Origin: Nereocystis luetkeana
Lineage: Eukaryota; Sar; Phaeophyceae; Laminariales; Laminariaceae
Reading direction: 5' to 3'
DNA: 64,000 nucleotides
NCBI GenBank assembly: GCA_031213475.1
Contig: JARUPZ010000014.1
Span: 4,736,556-4,800,555, forward strand
A model generated the notes under the pieces. That model was not told where the DNA came from. It saw nothing but the letters and a program-made list of their open reading frames with translations, and searched no databases. Shown here piece by piece: positions 9,689 to 21,585 of the stretch. Positions within the stretch are counted from its first letter, which is position 1, and every line of letters begins with the position of its first letter. Position numbers and translations under genes: made by a program.

Positions 9689-11938
9689 CAATTATATAGT
9701 GGACCTACCAAACTTCTCTGGGGGCATCACGTATTTTTGGTTTCCTCCTATACCCTTCCATGCTTTCTCAACTACGCTATCCCCTCCAATATTCTCTGCG
9801 GACATCCTATCTTCTTCCTGGCTGCCTCCTATACTCTTCCAAAACATTCTCAACTAAGCTATCCCATTTATTTGCTGTAGCTCGCCCTTTTGTTTCTTCC
9901 TCCCATGCAGCTTCTTTATCAACCATGGGTGGCAATCTCGTTTTTAGCATGTTCCGTAGACTCTATTTTTTCATTTCAATATTTTTCTCATGTTTTTATT
10001 TGTCTTGAGTGGGTACACTCTCAGTTCTGCTCTTAATATGGTATTATTCTACTCGTCGTACTGGGGCATAGTTTTTCTCTTTAGCTGCTCCCATCCGTAC
10101 TGATTCCAACTGGTTACGAACTTCGCGTTCCCTTCGCATACTTCTCCCGCATATTCTAGCTTTGGTACTATCGCATGCATCAGGATAAATATTTTGGCTC
10201 TATATAGTGTGAAGACGCCAGCCTGTCAGGATCGCATCCATCTCGCCTACGTCTTTCCTAATACTTTTGCTGTGTGTGGATCCTAAAGAGCAGTCTTTTG
10301 ATATCTGTACGCCAAGGTCCGCATACTGGTCTACGATCGGAAACTCATCTTCTCCCCACTTCCAACTGAAACTTACCGGGTTCACCTTATCTTTGCCACA
10401 TACAACTACTGCGTACGTGTTTACGTTCGCCGTCACCCTCCATTTCCTACTGTAGTATATATTCTAGCACGTCCTTTAATTGTTTCTGCAATCCTTAGGG
10501 TGTTTCTGATATCCCCACCAAGTCATCCGCAAACACCAATCCGGATACGATATGTTTCCCCCCCCCGTTACTGCCAGCAATTCTCTTTGGACAGCTAGCT
10601 GCTATCAGGCCGTTAGTATATATATATACATAACTGTCGGATAAATTAGCTGATAGCGTGCATCCCTTGTAAAATGTCAGCATACTTCGATATTTCCCCG
10701 TCCGGGATCACCGCACTTACTTTCTCGCATATTCCGTCAATTTTTCCATCCCTCTCCACATCTTTCCTCTGATGATCCCTACTGCCCAATTTTTTCCCCA
10801 CAATCCTTCTTTCTAGACCGTGCAGTAGGCCTTCTGCACATACATCTAGAACAAAAACAGTGCGTTGTTAGCCGCACGTGATTCTTACCTTGGATCACCT
10901 TGCCTAATACGTACACACGGTTTTACGCAGCAACGGATTGCCCTAAAAAACCCCGTTTGGCCTTCACAACTTTCTTGTCTTCCTTCTCCATCATTGTTCC
11001 CGTTCATTCGTAAAAATCTTGAGCATTTTGTTTTACTACTACTTACTGCGCTTGATGACATTATGCGTCTGTCTATATTTCCACGAACCAGGCTTATATA
11101 TTTTCCGGAAGAAGTTCAATACAAATCCTTTCCTCCACCTCTTAGGTGCCTTCGCGTTTTTCCGTATCCAGAATAGGACGCCACCATCATGGGGAGCACT
11201 CCTTCTCCCCCGCATCCCGTAAAAATTTAAATGTATTCACGGTGAGGTCTACCCCTGCGGCCTTTGTACCCTCAAGTAAGTTTAGCCTCACACTTGACGC
11301 TATCTGCGATAGAGGTGTGGCACATTTCCGCTGAGATGGTCTCTGAATGACGGGGCTGCCTGACCCAAAATCGTCGCGATGATGTCAATCTTGTTACGAG
11401 AAATTACGTTTTTGTATGCTTGCGCCATGGAATTATTCATCGGGAGCCAAATTGATTTTTTTTTGCTGAATGAGGTCAGTTTTCTGGTGAGGTATAGAGC
11501 TCCTCAAGTGAGGAGCCTCAGAAATAGTAGGGTGAACCCCTATCGTAGAACGCCTCACTTGTATACTTCTTCCCGTGTAAACTCTCTCTGTAACCCCCCT
11601 CGACCACCGTATTCTCTTTTTGATGCATCTGCGTTCGCCTCGGTCCACGCGTTGATTTCCTTCTCGAAAGTCCGCGATGTACGTTTCGTCGGCTCTGGGG
11701 CTTCGAAGCTTACGGTAGTAACGCTCTACTACTACTATTAATGCCGGTAGTACTTATTTTTCCCCTCCGATCTACAAACCATATTAGTACCCTTCTGTGC
11801 TCTTAAGGTGGCCTTTCTCGTGTCTGCCTCTCCTGCTTGTCTGCCCAGTGTCCTTGTATCCCTACACACATCTATCTGCTTCATCCGGCCCTCAAAGTTT
11901 ACTTTCTTCTTATTCTCCACGACGTCTTTCCATATCCC

Positions 11939-11985
11939 TCTCTTCTTCTTCTTCTTCTTCTTCTTCTTCTTTTTCTTCTTTTACC
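11939..11985. repeat. (TTC)n microsatellite
   Basis: About 14 TTC/CTT units with small interruptions, inside the pyrimidine-rich strand of LINE3. Confidence 0.9.
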
Positions 11986-13889
11986 ACTTGTTTTTTCTCT
12001 TCCTCTACCATCTCTTTCGCTTGCTTCCTAGCTATAATAGCATATTCCTCCCATCCATCCTGCCGTAGTTTTGCTCGATGTTTACATTGCGTGTGCCTTT
12101 CTCCTTGCGCTCATAGACTCTCCTAGTTCATCATCCCAATATATATGTTACTGCTCTGTTACACACTAACTATTACTTCACTCGCTGTGGTCTTGATCAT
12201 TTGCTCCCATCCTTTTGCTACCCTAGCTCCTGCATTATCCCTCTAAACACCGTTTTTTTTTCTCCTGTTCACCCCAATATCTCGGAAGATTGTTCTGCAG
12301 TTAGTTTTAGCCACCTCTTTGTGGGACGCGCCTCGTTGTTCTTTCACTCCTAGTTTGTCTAGCTCCCATCTGTATATTTCCCCATCTCGTCCATGTTTGA
12401 TAACAACTCTCGTCTTCTGACTGTCTACCCACATGAGACGGTGATCCGCAGTCCCTCCGTTCGCTGCGCATACAATTACTTCCGTGTCCTTACTACCACT
12501 AGTAAGCCAAGAATAGTTTGTTTTGTTTTTGTTAGCTCTGTCTAGTCCTTTCTGGCTCAGCCTTTCGCACTCTGTCGCCCAACGTTTTCATCTTGTTGAT
12601 CTTCAGGAACTTCAACATCTATTCCCCATTGCGATTTTTTGTTTAGTTTTCCCCACATTGTCCGATGAGTTTATTCGTGTTGCTTGCCTTCTCAGTTCTT
12701 GTATATACAGCTCCCACTACAAAAGCACTACTTCTTCTTGCCTTCTATATTTATGTGCATCTACTGCTAACTCTCCGAACTTTCTCTTTCTATAGTCTAC
12801 CGTACTCTTCGACTATTTATTCGTATGGGGGCATATGAATGCTCCACACAAAGAAATATTTCGCTCCCGTAGGCCCTGGTCAAATAAAGTGTCTTTGAGC
12901 ACCTCTACTAAGTCACACAGGTATCCTTTTACTAGGAACCGTATTCCCCCTGCCCCCCTAATCATGCTATCCTGTCCCTTCCTATTTTCCCCTATCCATG
13001 CTTACCGTCCACCTTTGCATTCTATCCCCCCCCCCTCTTTCTCTCAAGACTTTTGAATTCCCACGTTGCCTAGGTCGTGCTTACTTAGATGTTCGGAATT
13101 TTCTCTCCTTTTGCGTCCTTCCGCAGCAAACCCACATACAGCAGATTCCACGACCCTGTTCTCAGTTTATTTTCCGTCTCACTATCCGGTCTAGTCTTGT
13201 CTGCTGTTCCTTCCGCGTTGTCGCTATACGAGTAGTTTTATTCCCGTTTTTCAAAACCTCTGAGCTGTCTTTCCGTTTCCGCTTTCGGTTTTTTTGTCTG
13301 CTTGCTCTGCGCCCCTATGTTTCCCCTCTACGATCTTTGAGACACTTACTGTTTCATTCCCCGCCTTACCTTCGCTCACCCTCGGACCACGTTTCGGTTT
13401 CGCTATTATTCCAGTTTTTTTCTTTTTCATACTCTCCATCCCGAGTTTTCTAACCCATGCCGACACTGTATCTGTCTCTATCCTCTGCCACTACTCCATG
13501 CCCGCTTTCGGCTTTTTTAGCGCGACTCGAAAGTGTTCTCCCTCCCGTTTTACGTTACCTATCGCATAGCAGTACAGCCCTAACTTCGTCGCACTTCCCC
13601 GCGAACTCAATACTCGTCGTGTCCCTAGGAACTCCCATCACGAGCACTGCTAGTGATAGTACTTTTACCTCGCCGATCTTCCACTCTCTGGACCCTGCCT
13701 CACAGTAACTCTCCTAATCTCTTCCGGAACCACCTCCAGCTTATTTGTGTTCATATTTGTGGTGGGAAGTGTTCAAGTTTACTGAGACTTCCCAATCCTG
13801 CCAATAGCACTCGTTGAGGATATGGCGCACGACACCAAATGGTGCCTCCAACACCGGCTCGTAGCCTGGAGACAAGTTCAACACCGCTA

Positions 13890-13992
13890 CTACGGGGGAC
13901 CATAGTTAATAGGACCTGTGGGATACTTAAAACTATATATTTAACCCTTTCTACTAACAATATTTGGTCCTATTAACTGTGGCCCCCCGTAC
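13890..13992. mobile_element. MITE-A copy 6
   Basis: TACGGGGGACCATAGTTAAT at the left and ACTGTGGCCCCCCGTA at the right. The flanks are CTAC and CTAA instead of TA. Confidence 0.9.
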
Positions 13993-14720
13993 TAACACAA
14001 GTACCCCGGGTTTGGGTCTGGCAATCTGCATGGTATAACCATATTGGCGTCCCACGATCGGGTCTTTTATATTCTTGCCCCGTTGCTGTACTGGTCACGT
14101 TCCTCCAGGGAGGTCGTTTTTCGCCGTGCAAGGTTTAAGGACGGCTTGCATAACACGAAGTCTTACGCGCACATCGGGATGCCCCGTCCTTCGCTTTCTT
14201 CGGAGTATATACATTTTTTAATTGGCAGTCCCCCCGCCGATAATGTTCCCGAGTAGACTTTCGCTGTCGAAAGCTTGGCCAACGATCTCCCCACATTTTG
14301 CACCGACTTCTACCCTTCACGATATCGAGATACCTACTACTACGTACCGCTTGAACTTGGTGCTCCCTCTCTCTGGGCATGTGGTCGGTCGTTTGCAGGA
14401 TGTTTGGTTTATGAGTATGATAGGTGTTGGCTTAATGCCATGCATCATCCTCCCCTCCCCTTCATTTGGCGCTTGGCGTGTGCACCTGATGGGGATTTTA
14501 GGAATTATGTTAGACCAGACTTCCACGGCGCAACGAAAATCGGTAACACTTACTTACGGGTGCCTTACCACGCGGGATCCAACCTTCATGCGAATTGAAC
14601 ATGTCGGGGTGACCTTGCTGTATCTATCTGTGTATGTCAGGTGGCCCGCCTTCATTCTAGGTTATGGTCGACTGTTGTTGTAGGTTTCATGCGTTTACTA
14701 CCAGTATTACGATATTTTTG
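13993..14720. other. Overlapping ORFs without a recognised family
   Basis: Plus-strand frames of 70, 107 and 153 codons overlap (14044-14683), and a minus-strand frame crosses them. I recognise no motif in any. Because a LINE1 3' tail follows directly at 14722, this could be the decayed end of another copy, but I see no LINE1 coding homology. Confidence 0.3.
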
Positions 14721-14721
14721 T

Positions 14722-14822
14722 TTGCGAGGTTTTCTTCTTTCGGGAAAGTTATGAGTGATCCATGTTGAAGATCATGCTGCACATTGTCAGAATCTTAGAT
14801 GGCAAGAGGAATAATCATAATA
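14722..14822 (+). mobile_element. Orphan 3' tail of LINE1
   Basis: GCGAGGTTTTCTTCTTTCGG, GGAAAGTTATGAGTGATCCA, ATCATGCTGCACATTGTCAG and GATGGCAAGAGGAATAATCA match the last ~110 bp of the element ending at 22690. The copy ends in an AAT-type tail followed by ATATATA. Confidence 0.8.
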
Positions 14823-14839
14823 TATATAGGAGAAACTGT

Positions 14840-15015
14840 ATACACCGCTATTTTTTGTTCATGTCTAAGATTGGTTTGTGTCTTGATCGGGCAAACAAAC
14901 TGGTTAGTTGACTCAATCCATGTCTAAATCTGGGTTGTGTTTTGGTATGAGACGAAAAACGGCGAGGTAAGCAATTCCATGTCAGTTTCTGATTTGTATT
15001 TTATTAATAGTTTGG
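14840..15015 (+). repeat. Imperfect short repeats (CATGTCT..GGTTTGT)
   Basis: Three loose copies of CATGTCTAAGATTGGTTTGTG lie at about 14860, 14930 and 14981, with diverged spacers. Confidence 0.45.
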
Positions 15016-15129
15016 GAGTATATATGTACAAAATATTTATATATTTATACCAGGTATGTATATAACATATAACATATATATACATGGTTAGTTGAGTAAT
15101 TTGTCTTGTCTGAATCCGGTGGAGGGCGC

Positions 15130-15138
15130 TATAAAAGG
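15130..15138 (+). promoter_or_regulatory. TATA box candidate
   Basis: TATAAAAGG is a strong TATA-box match, in GC-containing surroundings rather than an AT tract. It lies about 160 bp before an ATG (15293) and 290 bp before an open exon-like frame (15416-15682). Assignment as a promoter is inference. Confidence 0.35.
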
Positions 15139-15415
15139 CTCAGTCTGCAGTTTGGTTAAGCAGCCGGTTACGCTGTTTTTCCAGGACCCCTACTTACACA
15201 ATAACAAGCATTGTTGGTCAGTAGACATTTGTTGTGGCTCGGAGCTTTCTTGAGATTTGCAAGCAGTTGGGATTTTTCCTTCGACGACCAACATGCAGCA
15301 AAATGCACGAACCATAATTGAACAATGTGACTTACAGTGTGTGGACACGAGTATTGTTACATATATATATATATAGTTGACGCATTCCCTTGTGTAGTAG
15401 TATCCGTACTTGTGA

Positions 15416-15682
15416 CCACAGAAAACGGTAGTCGCGACGTCATTTTGTGTCTTTTTATACGGGAGGCTTAGCAACACGTTTGTACATTCTGGGGGCGAGA
15501 AACTACGAGAAGAAGCGGATGCGAACACTCTTCTTTTCTCTGTCGAATCACAGGCAGAACTTCGTCTTGCCAAATATTTTTCGTATCAGATTCACGACAC
15601 ATACCTTCATGGTGTGTTTTCTGAAGGAAGATACAACCAATTTGATTGGGATATTAATTCCTACCCCGTGTGCATATCTTAA
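15416..15682 (+). CDS. Candidate coding exon, unknown protein
   Basis: This frame has no initiating Met but is open for about 88 codons and reads like real protein. It includes GGEKLREEADANTLLFSVES, then AELRLAKYFSYQIHDTYLHG and FSEGRYNQFDWDINSYP, ending at TAA. It is rich in charged and aromatic residues and has no low complexity. A stop (TGA) precedes CCACAG at 15416-15421, which could be a splice acceptor. An upstream ATG at 15293 gives MQQNARTIIEQCDLQ and could be the first exon, though no clean GT donor in phase was found. I do not recognise the family. Competing frames over the same bases look less protein-like. Confidence 0.35.
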   Translation, partial: PQKTVVATSFCVFLYGRLSNTFVHSGGEKLREEADANTLLFSVESQAELRLAKYFSYQIHDTYLHGVFSEGRYNQFDWDINSYPVCIS

Positions 15683-16527
15683 TGTTAACGTGATTAATAT
15701 CAGTGTATATACACCATTCAAAACGAAGCAAGGTTGCCTATATTGCATCTTCCGTGGCCACCCGAAAGAACACCCCCTCGGATTTAGTATACGGACATCA
15801 CTTTTTTCTAGACGGTAGGATATTCGATTCCCTCCGGGTGTGTAAATATGGGCGTGTGTGGTTTCTCGCTGTGCGTGGGTTCCATTCATCATGCCGTTGT
15901 ACATACTCTAACGAGTACATTCACCCGGACCGCGAGAAGCTGTGTGAGTGTCGGCCAAGCTAGGCACCCGAGTGCCCCAGTGTGGTTGTACCGCACTTTT
16001 GCGTAAACACGGCACCCTGAGTATAAATCTCGTCAGCCCGCGGGACGCCAACCGCGCCTTCCTCGTTTCCAGCCGTTGAGTCACCCCACGGTAGGGGTTG
16101 CACTTTTTGGGCCGAAGGTCTCTGACCAATTGAGTTTTTTGAGTGAGGAACTACCAGTCAGTGAGGATGAAACATGTACTGTACTCGTATATTACTTTTA
16201 GGACTAGCTCACACAAGGTCTGGTCCGGGGTGGCGCGAACAAACTTCTTTCGAGTATTGTATCGGGTGAGATATTGAGTTGCTCCTAATAATGTGAGGGG
16301 CTCAGGAGCGTCAGGTGCACCCCTACCGCGGGATGGCTCCGTTACACAGCATAGATAGTACAGACCACCCAACACGAAACAGGAAAGGTGGTCGAGGGTG
16401 GGTCTCTCACTGAAGAATGTGCCCGTTCGTTCCGCGCTGACCTCAGTATTCAGTGTACCGACTCCCGAAGAATCTGTTGTGCTCCTGTTGGTCCGCTCGT
16501 TTTCTAAATAAATGTTGTAATCATAAG
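15683..16527. other. No gene recognised
   Basis: Minus-strand frames of 73-127 codons are present without motifs. Nothing supports a gene. Confidence 0.4.
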
Positions 16528-16925
16528 CCATCAACGATGGTGTGGGGATGGAGCTTGGATGCGGGTTAGGATTTCAAGAGTATTACGGGGGACCATAGTA
16601 AATAGGACCAAATATTGTTACTAAAAATATGTAAATATATAGGTTTTTGTGTAGACCATAGGTCCTATTAACTATGGTCCCCCGTAAAATAGTAGAAGTA
16701 ACGAGTACGTACATATTAAGATGTAGGAGGGAGCGAAGACAACATGTATGTGGAGTATCATCGTAGATAAAAAATAAAACAAGTAGAAATAGAAGGTGGA
16801 TAGACTTGGTGTATAGGTTTCCTTCGTATACATACGGAGATTTCTTCTTTCAAGGAATGTTTTGATTGATTCACGTAAACGTTCATGTTGCACATTGTCG
16901 GATGGCAAGCCTAATAATAATAATG
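16528..16925 (+). mobile_element. LINE1 3' end interrupted by MITE-A
   Basis: It begins with the conserved codons for a WGWSLDA-type C-terminus (ATGGTGTGGGGATGGAGCTT) and a stop. A MITE follows, then the diverged 3' tail resumes to GTTCATGTTGCACATTGTCG and GATGGCAAGCC with an (AAT)n tail at 16913-16925. It matches 22450-22690 once the MITE is removed. Confidence 0.85.
16583..16687. mobile_element. MITE-A copy 7, inside a LINE1 tail
   Basis: 105 bp, with ends TTACGGGGGACC and GGTCCCCCGTAA. TA precedes it; AATA follows. Confidence 0.95.
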
Positions 16926-16929
16926 ATAA

Positions 16930-18310
16930 CGAGCAGAATATTCCCGGAATAAGGAGAGAATAAGAGTTTTTATACGTGTATTGGATTAAGCCGACCAGGT
17001 GACTGCGGTGGCACATGCTAAAACTTCTTGAAAAGAAATACATGCAACATCAAGACTTTAAGTAGTAGTGATGTTGTTATTGGGAACAAACGCTGGTACG
17101 TAATCTACCTACATGAATTCCAAGGACAATCAGTTGTACATGATGTACCCGCCGCACGGATTGAAGGAGTTACCCCTCCCTCCCCTCGCCCAAAGCAACA
17201 GCGCGCACACGTATCATCGTGTGATGTGACATGATTGTACTACGAACGAGTGCTCCTACGAGTACATCAACACGTGTGTGTTTTGGCGCTGAAATAGAGT
17301 GAATTATTTGTTTCCCATATTCGGGGAGACGAAATCGTTAATTCAAGACATACGGAACGACATAGTCACCGAACATAGAATCGCTCCGTTCATCTACTGC
17401 TGTAATATCTGCATGTGATGTATGAGATGGGTGTGTACCTTAACTATGGTTGCTACAGGAGTACCTGATAGCCCAGTGTTATGCAGCAGCAAGTAGATGA
17501 TGCTGGCTATCATGCTGCTGTAATGTTACAGGTATCATCCCTAATACACAAGGTAGCATGAATCGTACCCCCTTACGGTACACAGACCCTGTTGTCAACT
17601 AGCGCTTGTAAAAAAAAAAAAAAAGAGGAAGCCGCCGGAAGCCGAGACTATCGTGGTTACTGCTGCGCGAGATGCTCATGCTCGGTGTTTATCGTTTTGG
17701 TGCACGTGCGGCTGCTCTATATGCTATACATTAGTATATAATACTTCGTATAGGTTTAACATATTCACACAACATATGTAATGTTTTAATTATGTTAACA
17801 GTTATATAGATAGAAAGTAAACGTGGTGTTGCAATTTTAATGTTTAGGGGAGGGGGGGGGGGGTTATAATGCTATAATGGCTTCTAAGTCTATAATGTTA
17901 CAGCAAGCCGCAGTTTGTGTGAAGGTGTTACCTACCTGGTACTAAGCTATATATAGGGGAACAACAGATCGATCGATTACTCAGGCCAGGGTAATTAATC
18001 CCTATAACAATCAAATGTGCGTGTGCTATTCGTGCATACGTACTATTACGGGTGTCCGTTTATTTGCATGTGGCCATCACAGTAGGTTGTTACATGTGAA
18101 TAGCTTTTTCCGAGTTCTTCTCCCTGTCTCCACCCTCCTTCTCCGGGCGGGTGGTTGCCCATTAATTGAACACAACTTCCAAACCAAATTGCAAGTATTA
18201 ATATTAATAGTAACAATAACAATAATATTAATGAAAATACTGACAACAATAATGGTACCAGTAATAACAATAATACTGGGAGTATTGTTAATGAACGACG
18301 GGTGGGTATG
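16930..18310. other. No gene recognised
   Basis: Contains A and G homopolymers (17610-17624 and 17847-17862), TACCTGGTA at 17933 and an AAT-rich stretch at 18195-18290. No coding signal was found. Confidence 0.45.
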
Positions 18311-18314
18311 ATCC

Positions 18315-19271
18315 ATGCCTGCGCGGAAAGGTAATAACCTTAACTTTTCCATGGCTCGTTGTTTCAGGAGGTCTACTCTAAATATATACCTCACCGAAAA
18401 CCCAAAATTGAACAAAATATCTTCCAACCTTATACACCCGAAGTACAGCAGACGATTCGAATCTTCAATGCGTAGGCCGAACAAGAGAGAAGCGAGGAGA
18501 CCGGGGGGGGCGAGGCGGAGGGAGCGAGGGAGGCGAGGGAAGCGGGGAGAGGGGGGGGGGGCGGAGAGAGCGAGGGGAGCGGAAGGAGCGGAGAGAGAGG
18601 GGGGAGCAGATAGAACAATGGGAGTGGAGGGCGAGGGGGGCGAGGAGGGGGCGAAGGGGGCGGAGGGAGCGGAGGGAGTGGGGAGGAGTACCAGGAGCGA
18701 ACCTACCAGAGAGGAGAGAGATAGTGAGGGTAGAGGAGAACCAGAAACGGGAGGGCCGCGAACTCGTGGTGGAGGAGGGGGAGAAGGGAGAGAGGCGATC
18801 CAAAGAAGTGGAGGGAGAGGAGCCGCAATGGACGACAGGGGGTCTGGGATGCCAAACGGCGAGGGTCCAACCGGAGGATCTCCCAGGGCGTCGGGGAGGA
18901 GACCCGGGAACGGGACGTGCCCCCGGGCCTTCCTTGGCGACACCACAGGGGAAGTGGCGTGCGGGGTCTGCGGTGTAACGCTACAGCTCGGGCACCGGAC
19001 GGTACGCTTTTCATGTGGGCAAGGGCGCCACGTGCTTCACGCTCGTTGTGTGGTGGAGGCCCTTGCGAGAGGCGCAGCACCGGCACCTCTCCGCTGCCCA
19101 GCAGTCGATTGCGGAGCACAACATCCTAGACGGGAAGCACTGCAGGCAGCGGTCCAAGCGGACCCGGGGCTTCGTAATCGGGCCGCGAGGATAGGAGGAG
19201 GGACCAAAGGTAATGAGGACCTCGCAGTCGGGGGCTTTGGTACGGGTGGGACCAGAACAGCTTGGGTATAG
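18315..19271 (+). pseudogene. LINE1 N-terminal region with RING-like zinc finger
   Basis: A 318-codon frame. Residues 55-200 are low-complexity Glu/Arg/Gly. Near residue 215 a cysteine cluster starts: CGVCG, then FSCGQGRHVLHARC, then CPAVDC. The spacing is C-x2-C-x11-C-x4-H-x2-H-x2-C and a final C-x4-C, resembling a RING/PHD-type cross-brace finger. Non-LTR elements with restriction-like endonucleases usually carry N-terminal C2H2 or C2HC fingers for target binding, so a RING-like finger is unusual. The frame runs off by a shift at about 19260, where the next module begins. Confidence 0.7.
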
Positions 19272-20756
19272 GGCCACCACTTGATGACGTTTCCTTGGAT
19301 GATCTGGGCCAACGTTTCGCAACCGGGAAAACAGTGCAACCGCAGTTGGCTGGCGCACAAGCACGCATTAGCATTCACGTGCTCGGTATCCTCAACCACG
19401 CTATGGGTGAGCACAGACCGAACCGAGAGTCGTCGACGCCAAACTCGCTCCTACGGGCGATCAAGCTATGGTACGTCATGACAGCCCTGCTCCACTCACC
19501 GGACGGCCGATTCAAGAGGCGACAGAGGTTCGCGTTGGTGGAGAGCGGGGATATAGTACTCCTGCTCCCATGGCTGATAGCATTCACCAGGGCAGGGGAC
19601 CTGAGGCGACGGGATGCCGCCCAAGAAGATTCGGAGGAGACGAGGCTCGAACGGGCGTCGTCGGCGTGTCGCCACGCGGGAGGGGTCAAAGTGGCTGCTT
19701 GCAACCTGCTGGCTGAGCCACGATCAGCTAGAAACCAGACAACGTGGAGCACACTGGTGGCCAAGTTCCCCTCCAAAGATCGCGTTGAAGTGTCCGCGGC
19801 GGCGACTGTAGTGTTGGCGACGGCCACCGAGGTCGAAGTTGGAAACGCCCCTCCGTGGCGCCCTGACGATGAGCACGCCTCCGAGGTGCTCTTCGACGTC
19901 ATCAGCTCTCGCAGTGCCCTTTCAGGCCCTGGAAACGACGGTCAACGCTTTGCGTACCTGCAATCCATCATCCGCACCGACATCGGGCGGGAGGAGCGCG
20001 GAAAGGGCATGACAGCCTTCTGGCGGAGAATCGTTGACGAGCCGGACGCGTTTCCACCATAATTCTGGCAGCTCTTCTTTCAGTCGAGCCTCACTGCCTT
20101 GGGAGAAAAGTGCCGGCCGGTTTTGCGTGGGCATGACATGTAGGCGGCTCATCACCGCGGGGGCTATGCGACGGTGGCGGCCGCGGTTGGAGGAGGCCAA
20201 CCGAGAGGTGAGGCAGTTTGGGGTTGCCTTACCCGGAGGAGTGGAGCATGTGGGACCGAGAGCTAGGGCGTTACACGAGACGGGCAACTGGGTCGTTCTA
20301 AGCGACTGCTCCAACGCCTTCAACACGGTTAAACGGACAGCGGGGCTTGAAGAGGCTGGCAACTGCGTGCCAGCGATTACACCGTTTGTGGCCAAGTGCT
20401 ACGGCACAAGACCCGCCGACGTGTGTTTCCGGATGGGCTCAGGGGAGACCAGGACGATCGCTTGCTCCAGCGGTCTCCAGCAAGGGGACCCCACGGGGCC
20501 AGCAATGTTCTGTCTGGCGTTGCGACCGGGGCTGAAGCGTTTCCGACAGGAGTTCGAGGGAGAAGGAGTGGAAGTCTTCGCCTACATGGACGATGTATCT
20601 CTCGGCCTTATGGGAGTGACGGCCAACACGGTTAGAGCTTTTGCCTTCCTCCGGCGAGAGCTGGACGACGTCGGCATTGTGGTCAACCCCGCCAAGACCG
20701 TAGCACAACCACCCAAAGGACACGTCCCGATGGCGGAGGAGATATCGCTCCGTTGA
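19262..20756 (+). pseudogene. LINE1 reverse transcriptase region, broken
   Basis: The first part (19262-20062) is in one frame and ends at a TAA that interrupts an otherwise continuous sequence. After a frame change near 20120, reading continues from about 20122 to 20756. RT motif A is seen as LSDCSNAFNTV near 20300-20330. The GLQQGDPTGP block (motif B) is near 20475-20505, and motif C, FAYMDDVSLG, is at 20577-20606. A further shift at about 20755 moves reading to the frame of VRIADEGGVTVVGVPIGSD, and another near 20948 follows. The polymerase core residues are intact; only the frame is broken. Confidence 0.85.
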
Positions 20757-21585
20757 CGTCCGCATCGCAGACGAAGGAGGGGTGACGGTGGTGGGTGTTC
20801 CGATCGGCTCGGATGAATACGTGCTGGGGCGAGCAATGGAGGTAGTGAGGGATGGACGCGCGGACCACCTTGCGCCCTTCCTCGCTAACATGCCCGACAA
20901 GCAAGCGGCAGCCCTCATCACCCCAGAATCCCTCGGGCAGCGAACGAATAACTCGAAAGATCTCTGGACCCGGGGCTGTTACTCGAAGTATGCCGAAGGG
21001 CCGACAACGGGGCTCAATGGGCCTACGACAATATCCTAGAGGTACCGGGAGCGGCGGACGCATAGTCGTTTCCCCAAGAGGGGTGCCCGGCTAGCCAACT
21101 GACTCTAAACCCCTACCAACAAGCCTAAGAACGCCTACCTACGGGGGCGGGAGGGTTCGGGCTGGTTCGGGCTGGCGTCGACGGGAGCGAGGCGAATGTC
21201 TGCCTCAATTGGGAGCAGGGTGGGCATCCTGCCAGAGGTTCTAGGAGACCTCACGGGCCCGCTAGGAGACAGAGTTAAGAGGGATCTCCCTGAATCGAGC
21301 ATCATTGCTGAGCTCGGAGGCAACTTGCGAGAGATTTGGGACACGTGGGGCATGACGAAGGAAGCGATGGAGGGCATCGCCCCCCGAATCTTGGTTGGAA
21401 TGGAGCATGGGTGCAGTGGGGGACCTGGTCCCAGGGCCCCCTAAGGCTGATATGCTGGCTGCGCATGACGCAGCAACCCCCAACTCCCGGCAGGCTCAAC
21501 AGAGGGTGGGCAAGCTGGGGAATCAGGGTCGGCACGCTGCACACACAGCCTCGCTGGAGGGGCTACCGGAGACTGCACGCCCACC
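20757..21585 (+). pseudogene. LINE1 thumb/linker region, several frames
   Basis: The sequence keeps protein-like content in shifting frames: GVPIGSDEYVLGRAMEVVRD at 20796-20855, NGAQWAYDNILEVPG near 21008-21052, and IGSRVGILPEVLGDLTGPLG at 21208-21267. Stops at about 21063 and 21093 fall inside it. This matches the long region between the polymerase and the endonuclease of such elements. Confidence 0.7.

Larger units (their letters stand above)
9200..13700 (-). pseudogene. LINE3: decayed non-LTR retrotransposon
   Basis: Read on the minus strand, this contains scattered reverse-transcriptase homology broken by many stops and frameshifts. Around 10540-10500 is SGLVFADDLVGISETP, motif C of a LINE polymerase with the FADD active-site core. 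It is followed at 10400-10310 by FSWKWGEDEFPIVDQYADLG, typical of the segment just after the palm. At 11680-11640 is KEINAWTEANA, from the linker between endonuclease and RT. Near 9340 is EGEEVDAKVCP, like the C-terminal Cys region. The minus strand of 11.9-13.5 kb is purine-rich and may be the 5' part. A MITE-A copy (9584-9688) sits inside and post-dates the decay or insertion. The outer limits are approximate, and I did not find an intact 3' tail. Confidence 0.75.

Noticed and set aside
18077..18946. 289-codon minus-strand ORF rich in Pro/Ser/Leu
   Set aside because: Antisense shadow of the Glu/Arg/Gly-rich N-terminal region of LINE1. The plus strand has the zinc finger and continues into RT.
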